From the IMG/VR virus record IMGVR_UViG_3300049827_000336, positions 1-45,740 of that record: a DNA stretch of 45,740 bases; one strand, given 5' to 3'. The notes under the pieces are model-generated. The model made no database searches, was not told where the DNA came from, and worked only from the letters and a program-made list of their open reading frames with translations. Below are positions 32,071 to 40,271 of the stretch, piece by piece (positions within the stretch are counted from its first letter, which is position 1; every line of letters begins with the position of its first letter). This stretch comes from a virus. The translations under genes were made by a program, and so were the position numbers.

Positions 32071-33313
32071 GGCCAGTTGCGGACACTATTAGTTGTCCGC
32101 CCTCATTTTTGACCGTAACGTGGCCGGCTTGAATAGCTGACTTAAGCGCGACGGAGAATTCATCAGCTGACATAAGGCGAAAGACCCGTTGGTAGAGGTC
32201 ATTGTGATTGACGCGAAGAAGGTGGTGGACAATCTCGACAATTTGCGTGGAATGGCGACTTTCAACCGTCTGGCCGATCCGGGCGAAGACGCGATTGAGC
32301 GTGGGCTCGAGGGAAGATACGATGTCAGTGGCGGTGGATAACTGTTCACGGGTTATGGATAAGGTATTCCCGGCGCTCGCGCAAAGGATCATGGCGAGTT
32401 TGTGGATGTGCGTTTGCTTCCGGGCGAGGTAGCCGCCGAATTGCTCTTGGGATAAGTTGGGTGGAGGATTTTTCCAGTGATGAGAATACCACGATCGGCC
32501 CCATTCGCGGGCCGGCTGCGATATCTCAACCTCGCCGAATAGCGTGGATATTGCCTCGAGGTCGTGGATAAGGGTCTTTTGCAGATCGAGGAAATCTCCT
32601 GGAGTTGCTTCATCGGGATAGGCAACTTCCTGACGTTTGGTATCTGCGTAGACGAATACGCAACGGGAGGTGAAGCCGCCGCCAATGAGATACTCGGGAA
32701 AGTTACCGGATATCCAGGCAGGAGTGGTACAACCGATGAAGTTGATCCACGGATTATTCACCACTTCCTCTCCTCCGCCTTTAGTTAGTTTCCGTAAACT
32801 TCCTTTCTTTCCATCCCACAGGGTGACGAGTAAATCCACCATGTCACGGTCTTGAGGGTTGAGAAAGTTGCCGAGTTCGTCGCTGGCAACGGTAAGGGAG
32901 GACATGGATAGGAATTCCCCGGTGTTGGGGTCGACGACTTCCTCTGACGCCCCAGCGAATGCGGTGACAAGGGCCTGCCACGTCACTACATCTGGACCGA
33001 AGTGAATGCCCTCGACTTCACGGAGAAGGTTCATTCCGATATTGGCGGTTGTTGACTTGGATATAATACCCGGCGGAGCGACGAGGATGATGTAAAAGTT
33101 CGCGAGCCACTGGAAATACTTCATGTCGATGAAGACTTGACGACGTAGCGCGCCGGCAATGGTAGAGACTCCCGTCCACATAAGGGTGGATATTGGGGCT
33201 TCGCCGTGAGATGCGTAGTCAATGAAGGAACGTAGCCAGTCTTCATGATAACGAGTTCCGTTGACGCGGCGGACGAAAGGTGGTGCGGCGAGGCTAGGGC
33301 CATTGGCGTCCAA
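32060..33313 (-). CDS. DUF3987-like P-loop replication protein
   Basis: 417 residues from TTG 33313, supported by GGGGAG 6 bases upstream and a 20-base overlap with the polymerase C-part. Around residues 79-97 ILVAPPGIISKSTTANIG is a degenerate P-loop (SKST in place of GKS/T). SLTVASDELGNFL is a Walker B-like segment with conserved acidic residues, and FIGCTTPAWISG fits a sensor strand. This arrangement resembles DUF3987-type proteins of phages, considered helicase/primase-associated. It sits at the end of the replication cluster. Whether it hydrolyses ATP is uncertain because of the altered P-loop. Confidence 0.7.
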   Translation of the reverse strand: MDANGPSLAAPPFVRRVNGTRYHEDWLRSFIDYASHGEAPISTLMWTGVSTIAGALRRQVFIDMKYFQWLANFYIILVAPPGIISKSTTANIGMNLLREVEGIHFGPDVVTWQALVTAFAGASEEVVDPNTGEFLSMSSLTVASDELGNFLNPQDRDMVDLLVTLWDGKKGSLRKLTKGGGEEVVNNPWINFIGCTTPAWISGNFPEYLIGGGFTSRCVFVYADTKRQEVAYPDEATPGDFLDLQKTLIHDLEAISTLFGEVEISQPAREWGRSWYSHHWKNPPPNLSQEQFGGYLARKQTHIHKLAMILCASAGNTLSITREQLSTATDIVSSLEPTLNRVFARIGQTVESRHSTQIVEIVHHLLRVNHNDLYQRVFRLMSADEFSVALKSAIQAGHVTVKNEGGQLIVSATGHGI

Positions 33314-34040
33314 CGCATTCTCCCCAGGATTTATTTGAAGCTTTTAACCCCCACGGAATCGTGAGGGGATCTTCATATGGGATAGGAATGGAGATGAGAG
33401 GGAGAAGGGCGGCTAAGGTTTCGTCAAGGATGCGGGACGGAATTTGAATAACGAGGGAATCATGGACTTGAAGCAGGACTTCAGCGGGGATGCCGGACTC
33501 GTCGATGTTGAGCCAGGCGTAATTGGTAACACAGGCAACGGTGGATTGAGGAACCCAAGCAAGGGCTTCGTTAAAGACGGCGTCTGGCCGGTCGAAGTAT
33601 AGGCGGCGATATCCGAAGGGATTTCGGACAGAATGGGTGGAGGCAAGGTCGGACTTTACGCGCTCATGCCAGCGAAGAATACCGGGATGAATGGAGAACC
33701 AGCGGGCTTGGAAACGCTCGGCTTCGTGTATGGTAATGCCGAGGGCGGAGGCGACGGTGCGAGCCTTAGCGCCGTAGTTTGTGGCGTGGACGCCGACTTT
33801 CGCGCGGGTGTAGTATGGTTCACGCTTTCCGTCGGGGCCGGCGACTGGGCCGAAGATGTCGATGGCGTTGAGGGCGTGGACCTTTTTCCCCGACCGAAAC
33901 TTGGCCTTCAACGCCTCATCTCCGGATTCCCATGCGACGACCTGAGCGTCGGCACCGGCTTGGTCAATGTCGATGAGGGTGTATCCGGGGTCAGGGATGA
34001 ACATGGCCCGGAGGTTGGGTAAGTTAGCGACTGGGATCAT
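33294..34040 (-). CDS. DNA polymerase family A, C-terminal (palm/fingers) part
   Basis: 248 residues carrying the polymerase catalytic motifs: motif A TLIDIDQAGAD (catalytic D26), motif B RAKVGVHATNYG (79-90) and motif C QVHDSL (H193, D194). It starts MIPVANLPNLRAMFIPDPGY, the point where a single-chain family A enzyme would continue from the NLQNIP segment found at the end of the gene at 34084-35667. The two parts are in different frames, separated by a stop and 43 bases. The ATG at 34040 overlaps the stop of an 11-codon minicistron (ATGA). The active enzyme presumably forms from two chains. Confidence 0.85.
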   Translation of the reverse strand: MIPVANLPNLRAMFIPDPGYTLIDIDQAGADAQVVAWESGDEALKAKFRSGKKVHALNAIDIFGPVAGPDGKREPYYTRAKVGVHATNYGAKARTVASALGITIHEAERFQARWFSIHPGILRWHERVKSDLASTHSVRNPFGYRRLYFDRPDAVFNEALAWVPQSTVACVTNYAWLNIDESGIPAEVLLQVHDSLVIQIPSRILDETLAALLPLISIPIPYEDPLTIPWGLKASNKSWGECVGRQWP

Positions 34041-34072
34041 GCTTTTTCTCGCTTAAGTAAATCCTTGTCCAT
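34037..34072 (-). CDS. 11-codon bridging minicistron between polymerase parts
   Basis: ATG 34072 with AAAGGA 8 bases upstream encodes MDKDLLKREKA, and its TGA overlaps the ATG of the polymerase C-part. It lies in the third reading frame relative to both polymerase parts. The Shine-Dalgarno begins right after the TAA of the N-part. The arrangement looks like a translational-coupling device; it may also be chance. Confidence 0.4.
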   Translation of the reverse strand: MDKDLLKREKA

Positions 34073-34083
34073 TTTATTTTCCT

Positions 34084-35667
34084 TTATTCAGTGCGGGGGA
34101 TATTCTGCAAATTACCTCCGCTACCAAATGCATCTTCTGATGAGGATAAGCGGAAGGTCTCTGCTCCGGCTGGGTTAAACGATGACCTCATTCGGTTATC
34201 GCTATCCAATGGCATCTTGATGAAGGTGTTAAGGAATACTCCCATAGACCGCATTTGCAGGATCGTTGTGATGAGGTCATGGATGAGGGGCTCCTTCCGG
34301 GCGAGAACGGTAAGGGACTTTTCGTCCAAGGAGGGCATACCGGATTTACGATGGCGCTGGACAGGGAGCTTCAAGTCGTCATAGAAAAAGGCCTTCATTT
34401 GTTTCGGGGAGCTAACGTTAAGTTCAAATCCTGCGACGAAGTTGATAAGGGCTTGATGTTCGGTGATGGAGGAAAAGACTTCGCCGGCGAGTCGAGCACG
34501 GTAAGGACGGTCGATATTAACGCCCCGGAGCATGGTTTTGAATACTGGCCTGGAGGTGAACTTCATTTGTAATTTGTACTGTTCGACCAGCCCGGCTTGC
34601 TTGAGGGCGGTAAAAAGTACTGGCATGATTTCGAAGGTGCGACAACAGTCGACGGTATTGTAGTTCCAGAACGCATGAATATCGACTGGATATCGGTGGT
34701 AATCCTTGAGATCATCCTTCCAGTAAATGTGATTCTCACAGTACATGGAGGAGAGGAAATCAAGTGACTTTTGCATTCCGGGAAACAAGACAGACTGGGC
34801 AATCATCGTATCGTCAGTATGGTTTGGATTAATCCCGAGGTGCTTGGCGAAATGCTGACGATCATAAAGGCCGTTTTGCCAGATGACGGGGACAGTTGTG
34901 AGTATATCCTGGATGGAAAGGATGATGGCAGCTTCTTGTTCCGCGGACCAATAGGGGGTGCCGCCTCGACCGGCAAAGGGGATACATATAGCCTCCGTCG
35001 GTGACCAGGCAAGGCCGAGACAAGCGATATGTCGAGCGATCGTTTCGATGTCAGCAGCGACTTGACAACGCTTTTCGAAGATAAGATCAAGGGTGTCCAT
35101 GACGACTGCATAGCTCGGCTCGATGATCGCGTTGATAGCGTAAGGTTTGATCTCCGGGAACATTTGTTCGCGCTTACATCGCCGCAAGTCATGAACGGTT
35201 ATGTTTCGCCACTCGTACATGCGGAAAATGGCGAGGGGGGAGTATATGGGAATGACCTTAAGGTCAGGGACCAGCGTACAAGGCATGGTTGACCCGCGCC
35301 AGTTGCCAATGGCGTGCTCGCCGGTGAGGGCCCATAAAGCTGTTCGTCCAGCGGCGATGATGAGGTTCGGGCGAATGCGCTCGAGGAGTTCCTTAAGGTC
35401 AGCCATGCCGGATGCGACTTCAGGGCCAGGCTTTGTCTGGGACTTATCGAGGAAGAAGTGGGCAATGTCTCCGTTCGGCGGGCGAGTGGGGCAAACGTGA
35501 GTGATTGTGATATCCGAGCGGAGGATACCTGCCTCGTGAAGCATGGAGGTGAGGAAAGACCCGGCGGAGCCGGAGAATGGCTGACCGAAGCGAACGTCAT
35601 CGTCAGTTGGAACTTCCCCGACGAGGACGATTTTCGCCCCGGAGACAATAACCGGGGCGACTCTCAT
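34084..35667 (-). CDS. DNA polymerase family A, N-terminal part: UDG-like domain, 3'-5' exonuclease and thumb
   Basis: 527 residues. Residues 1-165 resemble a family 4-type uracil-DNA glycosylase domain (VLVGEVPTDDD near 14-24; VCPTRPPNGD near 58-67; IAAGRTALWALTG near 104-116). The 3'-5' exonuclease motifs are Exo I ADIETIA (D206, E208), Exo II WQNGLYDRQHF (N265, D269) and Exo III YNTVDCCR (Y336, D340). The chain then runs through the thumb and ends TFRLSSS (504-510) and NLQNIPRTE (519-527), exactly before where motif A should come, and stops at TAA. The palm is encoded by 33294-34040. UDG-like fusions to phage polymerases are known, but this split is unusual. Confidence 0.85.
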   Translation of the reverse strand: MRVAPVIVSGAKIVLVGEVPTDDDVRFGQPFSGSAGSFLTSMLHEAGILRSDITITHVCPTRPPNGDIAHFFLDKSQTKPGPEVASGMADLKELLERIRPNLIIAAGRTALWALTGEHAIGNWRGSTMPCTLVPDLKVIPIYSPLAIFRMYEWRNITVHDLRRCKREQMFPEIKPYAINAIIEPSYAVVMDTLDLIFEKRCQVAADIETIARHIACLGLAWSPTEAICIPFAGRGGTPYWSAEQEAAIILSIQDILTTVPVIWQNGLYDRQHFAKHLGINPNHTDDTMIAQSVLFPGMQKSLDFLSSMYCENHIYWKDDLKDYHRYPVDIHAFWNYNTVDCCRTFEIMPVLFTALKQAGLVEQYKLQMKFTSRPVFKTMLRGVNIDRPYRARLAGEVFSSITEHQALINFVAGFELNVSSPKQMKAFFYDDLKLPVQRHRKSGMPSLDEKSLTVLARKEPLIHDLITTILQMRSMGVFLNTFIKMPLDSDNRMRSSFNPAGAETFRLSSSEDAFGSGGNLQNIPRTE

Positions 35668-35861
35668 CTGTTATCCTCGGGGAAATATGTGCGATGAAGA
35701 ACCTCGATAACTGTGGCATCGGTTAGGGATAGATCTGGAGGAACAGCGTGGGCTTTGATCTTCGCGATTTGTAGGAAAGCTTTTGTCGCCGGAGGAAGCT
35801 GGATTTGTTTCGACTCATTGGCGGTGAGAAGCCGTTCAATGATCCAATACGAGTTTGCCAT
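35664..35861 (-). CDS. Small protein upstream of the polymerase gene
   Basis: 65 residues, mainly helical (MANSYWIIERLLTANES; LSLTDATVIEVLHRTYF). It overlaps the polymerase start by 4 bases, so the two are translationally coupled. No family recognised; a replication accessory role is suggested only by coupling. Confidence 0.68.
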   Translation of the reverse strand: MANSYWIIERLLTANESKQIQLPPATKAFLQIAKIKAHAVPPDLSLTDATVIEVLHRTYFPEDNR

Positions 35862-35870
35862 GAGGGTCTC

Positions 35871-37151
35871 CTAGATGTCGATAGACAGGGACTTGATTCG
35901 CTCGGCGCAGATGTTGGCGTAGGCATCATTAGGCTCAATCCCGATAGCAACGCAGGACTGAGCGTCTGCTGCAGGGAAGATGGGGCCGGAACCTGCGCAC
36001 GCATCCAGAATGATATCGCCGGGGAGTGCGGAACGAGACAGCAGATCTATGTACAGGGCAACTGGTTTCGCCGCCCCGTGATCTTCAGCTTCAGCGGGGA
36101 TTGGGATCACGTCGGATTTGATGAGGTTGACCCGGCGATTTCCCTTAATGGCGAAAAGGATACACTCATACATGCGGCGAGGACCGTGTTCGGGCCAAGG
36201 AAGCATCCCCCGGTTCTTCGCCCAGATGAGGGGAGTCGGCCAAACTCGCCAGCCGGCAAGCTCGAACATTCCAGTGATTGAGGCAAAATGGCGAATGTCG
36301 AGGAAAAGGTAGGCGTGGGCACCGGCTGGAGATGCGAGCCGGGCAAATTCCCCCGCGAGGAAATCATACCGCTTAAGGGCAGATGCCTCGTCGTCGACGT
36401 ATGCGTGTTCGGTTGAAGCCTGGGAACCAAACTCATCCGCACCGACGCCGTAAGGAGGGTCGGTGATGAAGACTGCGATGTTGGGAGTAATGATGGGTAA
36501 GAGGTCTTCGCAACGACCTTTGTATAACTGATGAGGGGAGGCGGCTGGATTGAACGAGGCGGCGAGATCCGCTCGTTTTTCCGCGAGCAAGCGTTTCCGT
36601 ACAATCTTTTCCGCTTCCTTAAAGGAGGTTGCTTTCCTCACTTCCGGATCGTCAAGGAATGGTTTGAGTGCGATGGCGGTCGAGACGTTTGTGATTTGCT
36701 GACCTTCGGCCGGGGAACCTTGGATCTCACTCGCCGTCGCGCGAAGAGTTTGCGTAGGGTTCTGGGCTTTGCGCAGATCGTGCAGGCGGTTCACGGCCTC
36801 GATGTGTTCGATGAAGGGGAGGTCCACGCGAATGACGTTTTCAGCGAGCTCGAGCTCGAGCGCATGCAGTGGGTCGATTTCGCCGAAGGTGGTGATGGGA
36901 ATTGAGCCCGGCGGAATGCGGATATCGCCGCAAGTAAAGGCAATGTTTTTGACTACGAGCTGCTCAATCGCTCGCATTCGCCGTTCGCCGGATACCAGCA
37001 TCCATTGTCCATTCTCCCGCCGAGCAACGGGCGGATTCTGCAAGCCGAAGTGGGCAATGCTTGAAGCAAGTTCGTTAAGCTTGCCCTGATCGAAGGTCCG
37101 TCGCATACGGTAGTCCGGGACGATTAGTTCTGATAGTTTAATGATTAGCAC
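35871..37151 (-). CDS. ParB-like nuclease domain fused to DNA methyltransferase
   Basis: 426 residues from GTG 37151 (GGAG 7 bases upstream). The N terminus has ParB-type sequence (LIVPDYRMRRTFDQGKLNEL; MLVSGERRMRAIEQL at 51-65). The C-terminal half is an N6-adenine/N4-cytosine methyltransferase: DPPYG at 231-235 (motif IV), then an AKPVALY motif X-like segment (361-367) and the SAM-binding DACAGSGPI at 383-391 (motif I). The order IV-X-I is that of the circularly permuted beta class. Such ParB-MTase fusions occur in phages and probably modify phage DNA against host restriction. Recognition sequence not predictable. A terminator separates it from the preceding gene. Confidence 0.87.
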   Translation of the reverse strand: MLIIKLSELIVPDYRMRRTFDQGKLNELASSIAHFGLQNPPVARRENGQWMLVSGERRMRAIEQLVVKNIAFTCGDIRIPPGSIPITTFGEIDPLHALELELAENVIRVDLPFIEHIEAVNRLHDLRKAQNPTQTLRATASEIQGSPAEGQQITNVSTAIALKPFLDDPEVRKATSFKEAEKIVRKRLLAEKRADLAASFNPAASPHQLYKGRCEDLLPIITPNIAVFITDPPYGVGADEFGSQASTEHAYVDDEASALKRYDFLAGEFARLASPAGAHAYLFLDIRHFASITGMFELAGWRVWPTPLIWAKNRGMLPWPEHGPRRMYECILFAIKGNRRVNLIKSDVIPIPAEAEDHGAAKPVALYIDLLSRSALPGDIILDACAGSGPIFPAADAQSCVAIGIEPNDAYANICAERIKSLSIDI

Positions 37152-37168
37152 TGGGTATCTCCAAGCGG

Positions 37169-37196
37169 AAAAAAGGAGGTGCCTTGCGACACCTCC
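37169..37196 (-). terminator. Rho-independent terminator after the ssDNA-binding-like gene
   Basis: On the minus strand GGAGGTG (plus 37190-37196) pairs with CACCTCC (plus 37175-37181) over an 8-base loop and is followed by six T (plus 37169-37174). It lies 24 bases past the stop at 37221 and upstream of the methyltransferase and polymerase genes. It would lower their expression relative to the upstream gene. Confidence 0.88.
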
Positions 37197-37220
37197 AAAG
37201 GGGAATGTTACGAGTTAGGC

Positions 37221-37697
37221 CTAGGCCTTCGTTACGGTCTTGACGTCAGCATAAACGTCCTCGCCGACAACGCGATGCGTGACCTTCCCAATCACCATCC
37301 CGCCGATGAGGTTTTGGAAACTCCACGGTTTGCCTTTCGTGTTTTGGCCGAGGGCTTCACGAAGCTGGCCGAGCCGGAAGTTCTTGCCGGGGCGAACGTC
37401 AAGACCACCATTCTCCGTGATGTCGAGGAAGATAGACTGGCGTACCGTCGGAGTCGCCATGCCGGCTACGTCAGACAGCATGTCGCCGTCAGGCGTTTGC
37501 TGTGCTCCGTCGGCCAGGTACACAACGTCAAGGATGAGCTGACCCTTTTCGGTCTGGCGAAGCTTGGTTGCTTTATCGTCGCCGAACGGGCCTTGGATTT
37601 GAAGACGGTATTCCCCGATCGGAAACGGAGTCGGCTTGGTGGACAGCTCATTGGAAACGGAAGAGGCTGCGAACTGCTCGAGGTCAAAAACGGACAT
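37221..37697 (-). CDS. Probable single-stranded DNA-binding-type protein
   Basis: 158 residues with AGGAG 10 bases before the ATG. An OB-like strand-rich body starts PIGEYRLQIQGPFGDD. The second half has DITENGGLDVRPGKNFRLGQ and LREALGQNTKGKPWSFQNLI, a pattern of phage proteins found beside recombinases and polymerases and often annotated as SSB-like. A dedicated terminator directly after the gene suggests high expression, as expected for an SSB. Function is inferred from context and pattern. Confidence 0.7.
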   Translation of the reverse strand: MSVFDLEQFAASSVSNELSTKPTPFPIGEYRLQIQGPFGDDKATKLRQTEKGQLILDVVYLADGAQQTPDGDMLSDVAGMATPTVRQSIFLDITENGGLDVRPGKNFRLGQLREALGQNTKGKPWSFQNLIGGMVIGKVTHRVVGEDVYADVKTVTKA

Positions 37698-37710
37698 GAT
37701 TGTGATGCTC

Positions 37711-37971
37711 CTATGCTATGGGTAAGTTGGATGTGTCGATTGGTTCCCACTCGGCGCGATACCACACTTCGCTCAAAGCGAGTTCCCTACCCTCGACACG
37801 GGGGCGTTCCAGCGTGAAATCATAGTTACCCGTCTGCCAGCGGATAAAGGTGACGGGGCGATTGCGGTATGTGCCTTCTCGAACAATGTAACGGATGACG
37901 GCTAAGGGTTCAAATCCCCTATAGCTTACGCCACTTTCGCGAGTGTAAATGAAACGATACCGATTAGCCAT
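37711..37971 (-). CDS. Small protein between ATPase and SSB-like gene
   Basis: 86 residues from ATG 37971 (MANRYRFIYTRESGVSYRGF), overlapping the ATPase end by 8 bases. A longer in-frame ORF reaching 38196 is antisense-free but overlaps the ATPase in another frame and is not credible. The protein is rich in Arg and aromatic residues (VREGTYRNRPVTFIRWQTGNY), which could suit nucleic-acid contact. Unknown function. Confidence 0.7.
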   Translation of the reverse strand: MANRYRFIYTRESGVSYRGFEPLAVIRYIVREGTYRNRPVTFIRWQTGNYDFTLERPRVEGRELALSEVWYRAEWEPIDTSNLPIA

Positions 37972-38797
37972 TGCGTTTTCTCCATAGCTCAATAACGGGC
38001 TTGAAGTTCGGCGCAAGGTTCGCAGCAACAGGCAGGGCGCGAGTCTTGAGGTCGGCCCGGATGGACTCCGTGTTCCAGGACCACTTGGCTCCGTACCGTT
38101 CACACAGGATAACGTCGGAGAAGTATCGAGGAATCTTTGGAGCAAGCTTTCGTCCGATGGTCGAGGGCATGAGCTTCTGCCCGCCGGACAGTTCATCCCC
38201 CTCCATCTCGAGGTGGGCCGTCATCACCGCCATAGTACGAATGCCGGTAGTGAACTTTGTGATGTAGGCCTCGAGGTTCGTCATGGCAATACCGTAGTCG
38301 GGTTGGGCCTTGACTGGCTGGGCGCCAACGACAAGGTTCATTGCCATCTGAGAGATTCCGGACAGGGAATCATTCACGACGCACCAGGTTGAGTCGAGTT
38401 CATCCGTTGGTCCGAAAGTTTCTCCGCACCGGTCGCAAGTGAAGTTTGACATGGCGGTAAGGAACCTCCACCACTCGTCATACTTTCGCTTGTTGATGTC
38501 GCGCTGTTTTGCCAGCATCTCCATCGACATGGTGTTGATTTTCTTAGCAACGTCCAACAGGACCTCCCAGTCCGGAGCTGATGGCGGAATGTAGGTGAAG
38601 TGGAATCCATCGGAGCAGGGGATGTCGGCCAAGACTTCCTGCCCCGGCTCGGTGAAGATGGCGGCGACCTTCATGCCGGCCTCAACGATTGTTCGGATGG
38701 AATGTGTCTTACCGCTGCCGCTACCACCGACAAGCAGTTCCTTCGGTCCAGGGATGATGATGCGAGAGGGAGAGTTCATTGTGATTAATCGCTCCAT
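37964..38797 (-). CDS. P-loop ATPase, RecA/Sak4-like recombination candidate
   Basis: 277 residues. Walker A GGSGSGKT at 24-31 follows the strand KELLV. Later ELDSTWCVVNDSLSG looks like a Walker B strand, and MAVMTAHLEMEG fits a downstream sensor strand of RecA-like ATPases. A Cys pair CDRCGETFG (about 120) may be half of a zinc site. Flanked by an Fe-S nuclease and an SSB-like protein, it fits a phage recombination or DNA-repair module. ATG 38797 overlaps the gene before it; a second ATG at 38779 just after that stop is an alternative start. Confidence 0.78.
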   Translation of the reverse strand: MERLITMNSPSRIIIPGPKELLVGGSGSGKTHSIRTIVEAGMKVAAIFTEPGQEVLADIPCSDGFHFTYIPPSAPDWEVLLDVAKKINTMSMEMLAKQRDINKRKYDEWWRFLTAMSNFTCDRCGETFGPTDELDSTWCVVNDSLSGISQMAMNLVVGAQPVKAQPDYGIAMTNLEAYITKFTTGIRTMAVMTAHLEMEGDELSGGQKLMPSTIGRKLAPKIPRYFSDVILCERYGAKWSWNTESIRADLKTRALPVAANLAPNFKPVIELWRKRNG

Positions 38798-39132
38798 TTA
38801 CTTTGAATAATCCGTGCGTTGTTCGTCGCCCACTCATCATACGCAAAATGCAGGCGAACCTCACGGTCCCAGAAATTACTGTCGAACGCTTTCATCATCT
38901 CCGGCTCGTTCCACACTAGCAGCGAACCGGCGTAATCCAGAAAGCGACTGGGGCCGCACCTGTCGCAGGATACGGATAAAGGATACCATCTCCATTCCGT
39001 CGTGATGAAGATGCGACCCCATAGCTCCCCGCATTGCGGGCAGACCATCGCGTAGTTACACTTCCACCTATCGGAGAAGAAGGTAGATTCTCCCACCTTC
39101 GTCATTCCGATGAAAGCTGATGCCGTTGCCAT
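38785..39132 (-). CDS. Zinc-ribbon protein
   Basis: 115 residues from ATG 39132, which overlaps the preceding TGA (TGATG). Two CxxC knuckles, VCPQCGELWG and SCDRCG about 30 residues apart, predict a zinc ribbon; the rest is Trp-rich (WRWYPL; WNEPEMMKAFDSNFWDRE). Lies between the nuclease and ATPase of the recombination module, so a DNA-binding accessory is plausible. Confidence 0.75.
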   Translation of the reverse strand: MATASAFIGMTKVGESTFFSDRWKCNYAMVCPQCGELWGRIFITTEWRWYPLSVSCDRCGPSRFLDYAGSLLVWNEPEMMKAFDSNFWDREVRLHFAYDEWATNNARIIQSKWSD

Positions 39133-40034
39133 CACTCAATCCGAACGAGGGGTTCCCAATACCTGACGACGTAATCCGCCAGCCAACGCTCGGGTTCAGG
39201 CGAAAGGCAAGCATTGCGGAATCCGCATCCGCCGAAGTCATTACATGCATGGTCAAGCGCCATATCCCACTCGCCCCGCTGGTACGATTGAATCATCGCC
39301 TTGATGTCGAGGAGGAGTTGCTTATGCCACTGGGCAATGCGCCAGTCAGGGCGGTAAGTGATGACTTGAGCGAATTTCGTTTCGTACTTGAGCAAGCCAA
39401 CACCTCGGATAATCGCACCAAGGACGGGGTATCCGTACTCGCGGGCCGCCCAACAATAGCCCGTGAATTGGCTTGCCATTTCCCACTGAGATGCCCATTG
39501 TGCGCCGAGGGCGGAAGTTGTCTTCTCGTCCACGACGAAAAGGCTGTCGTTGAAGACGCCGAGGAGGTCGAAGCGACCGCCGTAGATGAGGGGATCGCCA
39601 GTCTCGGGATTAAGGATAGGCTTGCCGTCCGTATCCTCGAGCGGAAGGGCGAAGGTGAACTCGACCGCGGGATCTCCGTTAGCCTCGATGAATGGCTGAA
39701 TAACGTCAGTCGCAAGGGGGTATTCAAGAAAGTACGCGTCGAGCGCAGACAACATTCGCGCCATGGACTTGGTGTGGTCAGCGGGAGCTTCGTATTCGCC
39801 CCAAGCATGGATTAACGCTGTCATACCTTTTGCCCGGGCCTCGTCATGCGTAAGGTGCTCGGCGTGGAAGGCACGCCGAGTGATCTCCACCCCGCGGGCG
39901 AAGCAAGCCCCTGCGTGAAGGTGGATGGAAAGGGTGGGCGGGGATAAGCCGTCGAAGTATGCGAGTTTGGCTTTTGTCGGGCACTTGATGAAGGCGGCTC
40001 GGAGGGTGTTGTCGATGATAGGTGGAAAGCGCAT
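39132..40034 (-). CDS. PD-(D/E)XK nuclease with AddB/Cas4-type Fe-S cysteines
   Basis: 300 residues. Nuclease core: GGRFDLLGV (D156), FVVDEKTTS (D169, E170, K171) and QFTGY (Q189), the RecB/Cas4 family arrangement. Four cysteines have the Cas4/AddB spacing: C18 in FIKCPTK near the N terminus and C264, C270, C276 near the C terminus (HACNDFGGCGFRNACLSPE), expected to hold a 4Fe-4S cluster. Probably an exonuclease producing single-stranded ends for the neighbouring ATPase and SSB-like protein. Start ATG 40034 is taken because the upstream extension overlaps the preceding gene; no strong ribosome site is visible. Confidence 0.87.
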   Translation of the reverse strand: MRFPPIIDNTLRAAFIKCPTKAKLAYFDGLSPPTLSIHLHAGACFARGVEITRRAFHAEHLTHDEARAKGMTALIHAWGEYEAPADHTKSMARMLSALDAYFLEYPLATDVIQPFIEANGDPAVEFTFALPLEDTDGKPILNPETGDPLIYGGRFDLLGVFNDSLFVVDEKTTSALGAQWASQWEMASQFTGYCWAAREYGYPVLGAIIRGVGLLKYETKFAQVITYRPDWRIAQWHKQLLLDIKAMIQSYQRGEWDMALDHACNDFGGCGFRNACLSPEPERWLADYVVRYWEPLVRIE

Positions 40035-40038
40035 GATG

Positions 40039-40239
40039 TTAGAGTCCCAGGGCAGCGTCGAGATCGGCCATAATGACCTGTTCATTAATGGGGGATTTTC
40101 CTTTCCGCTTTGCTGCTGTTTCCGCGGAGGAAATCCGTCCGGAGCGAAGCTGATTTACTACTTGTTGCGCAAGTTCGGGGGTGAGTTGCTCCCCCGCCAG
40201 GACGCGAATGCGAAGGTCGTCAAGGTCGATTGGGGTCAT
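40039..40239 (-). CDS. Small helical protein opening the recombination operon
   Basis: 66 residues, AGGA 7 bases before the ATG. It is the first gene after the promoter at 40272-40300. Helical with basic patch (AETAAKRKGKSPINEQVIMA). No recognised family. Confidence 0.72.
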   Translation of the reverse strand: MTPIDLDDLRIRVLAGEQLTPELAQQVVNQLRSGRISSAETAAKRKGKSPINEQVIMADLDAALGL

Positions 40240-40271
40240 GGGAGGTCCTTTCAGTTGCCGGATGAATTCCC

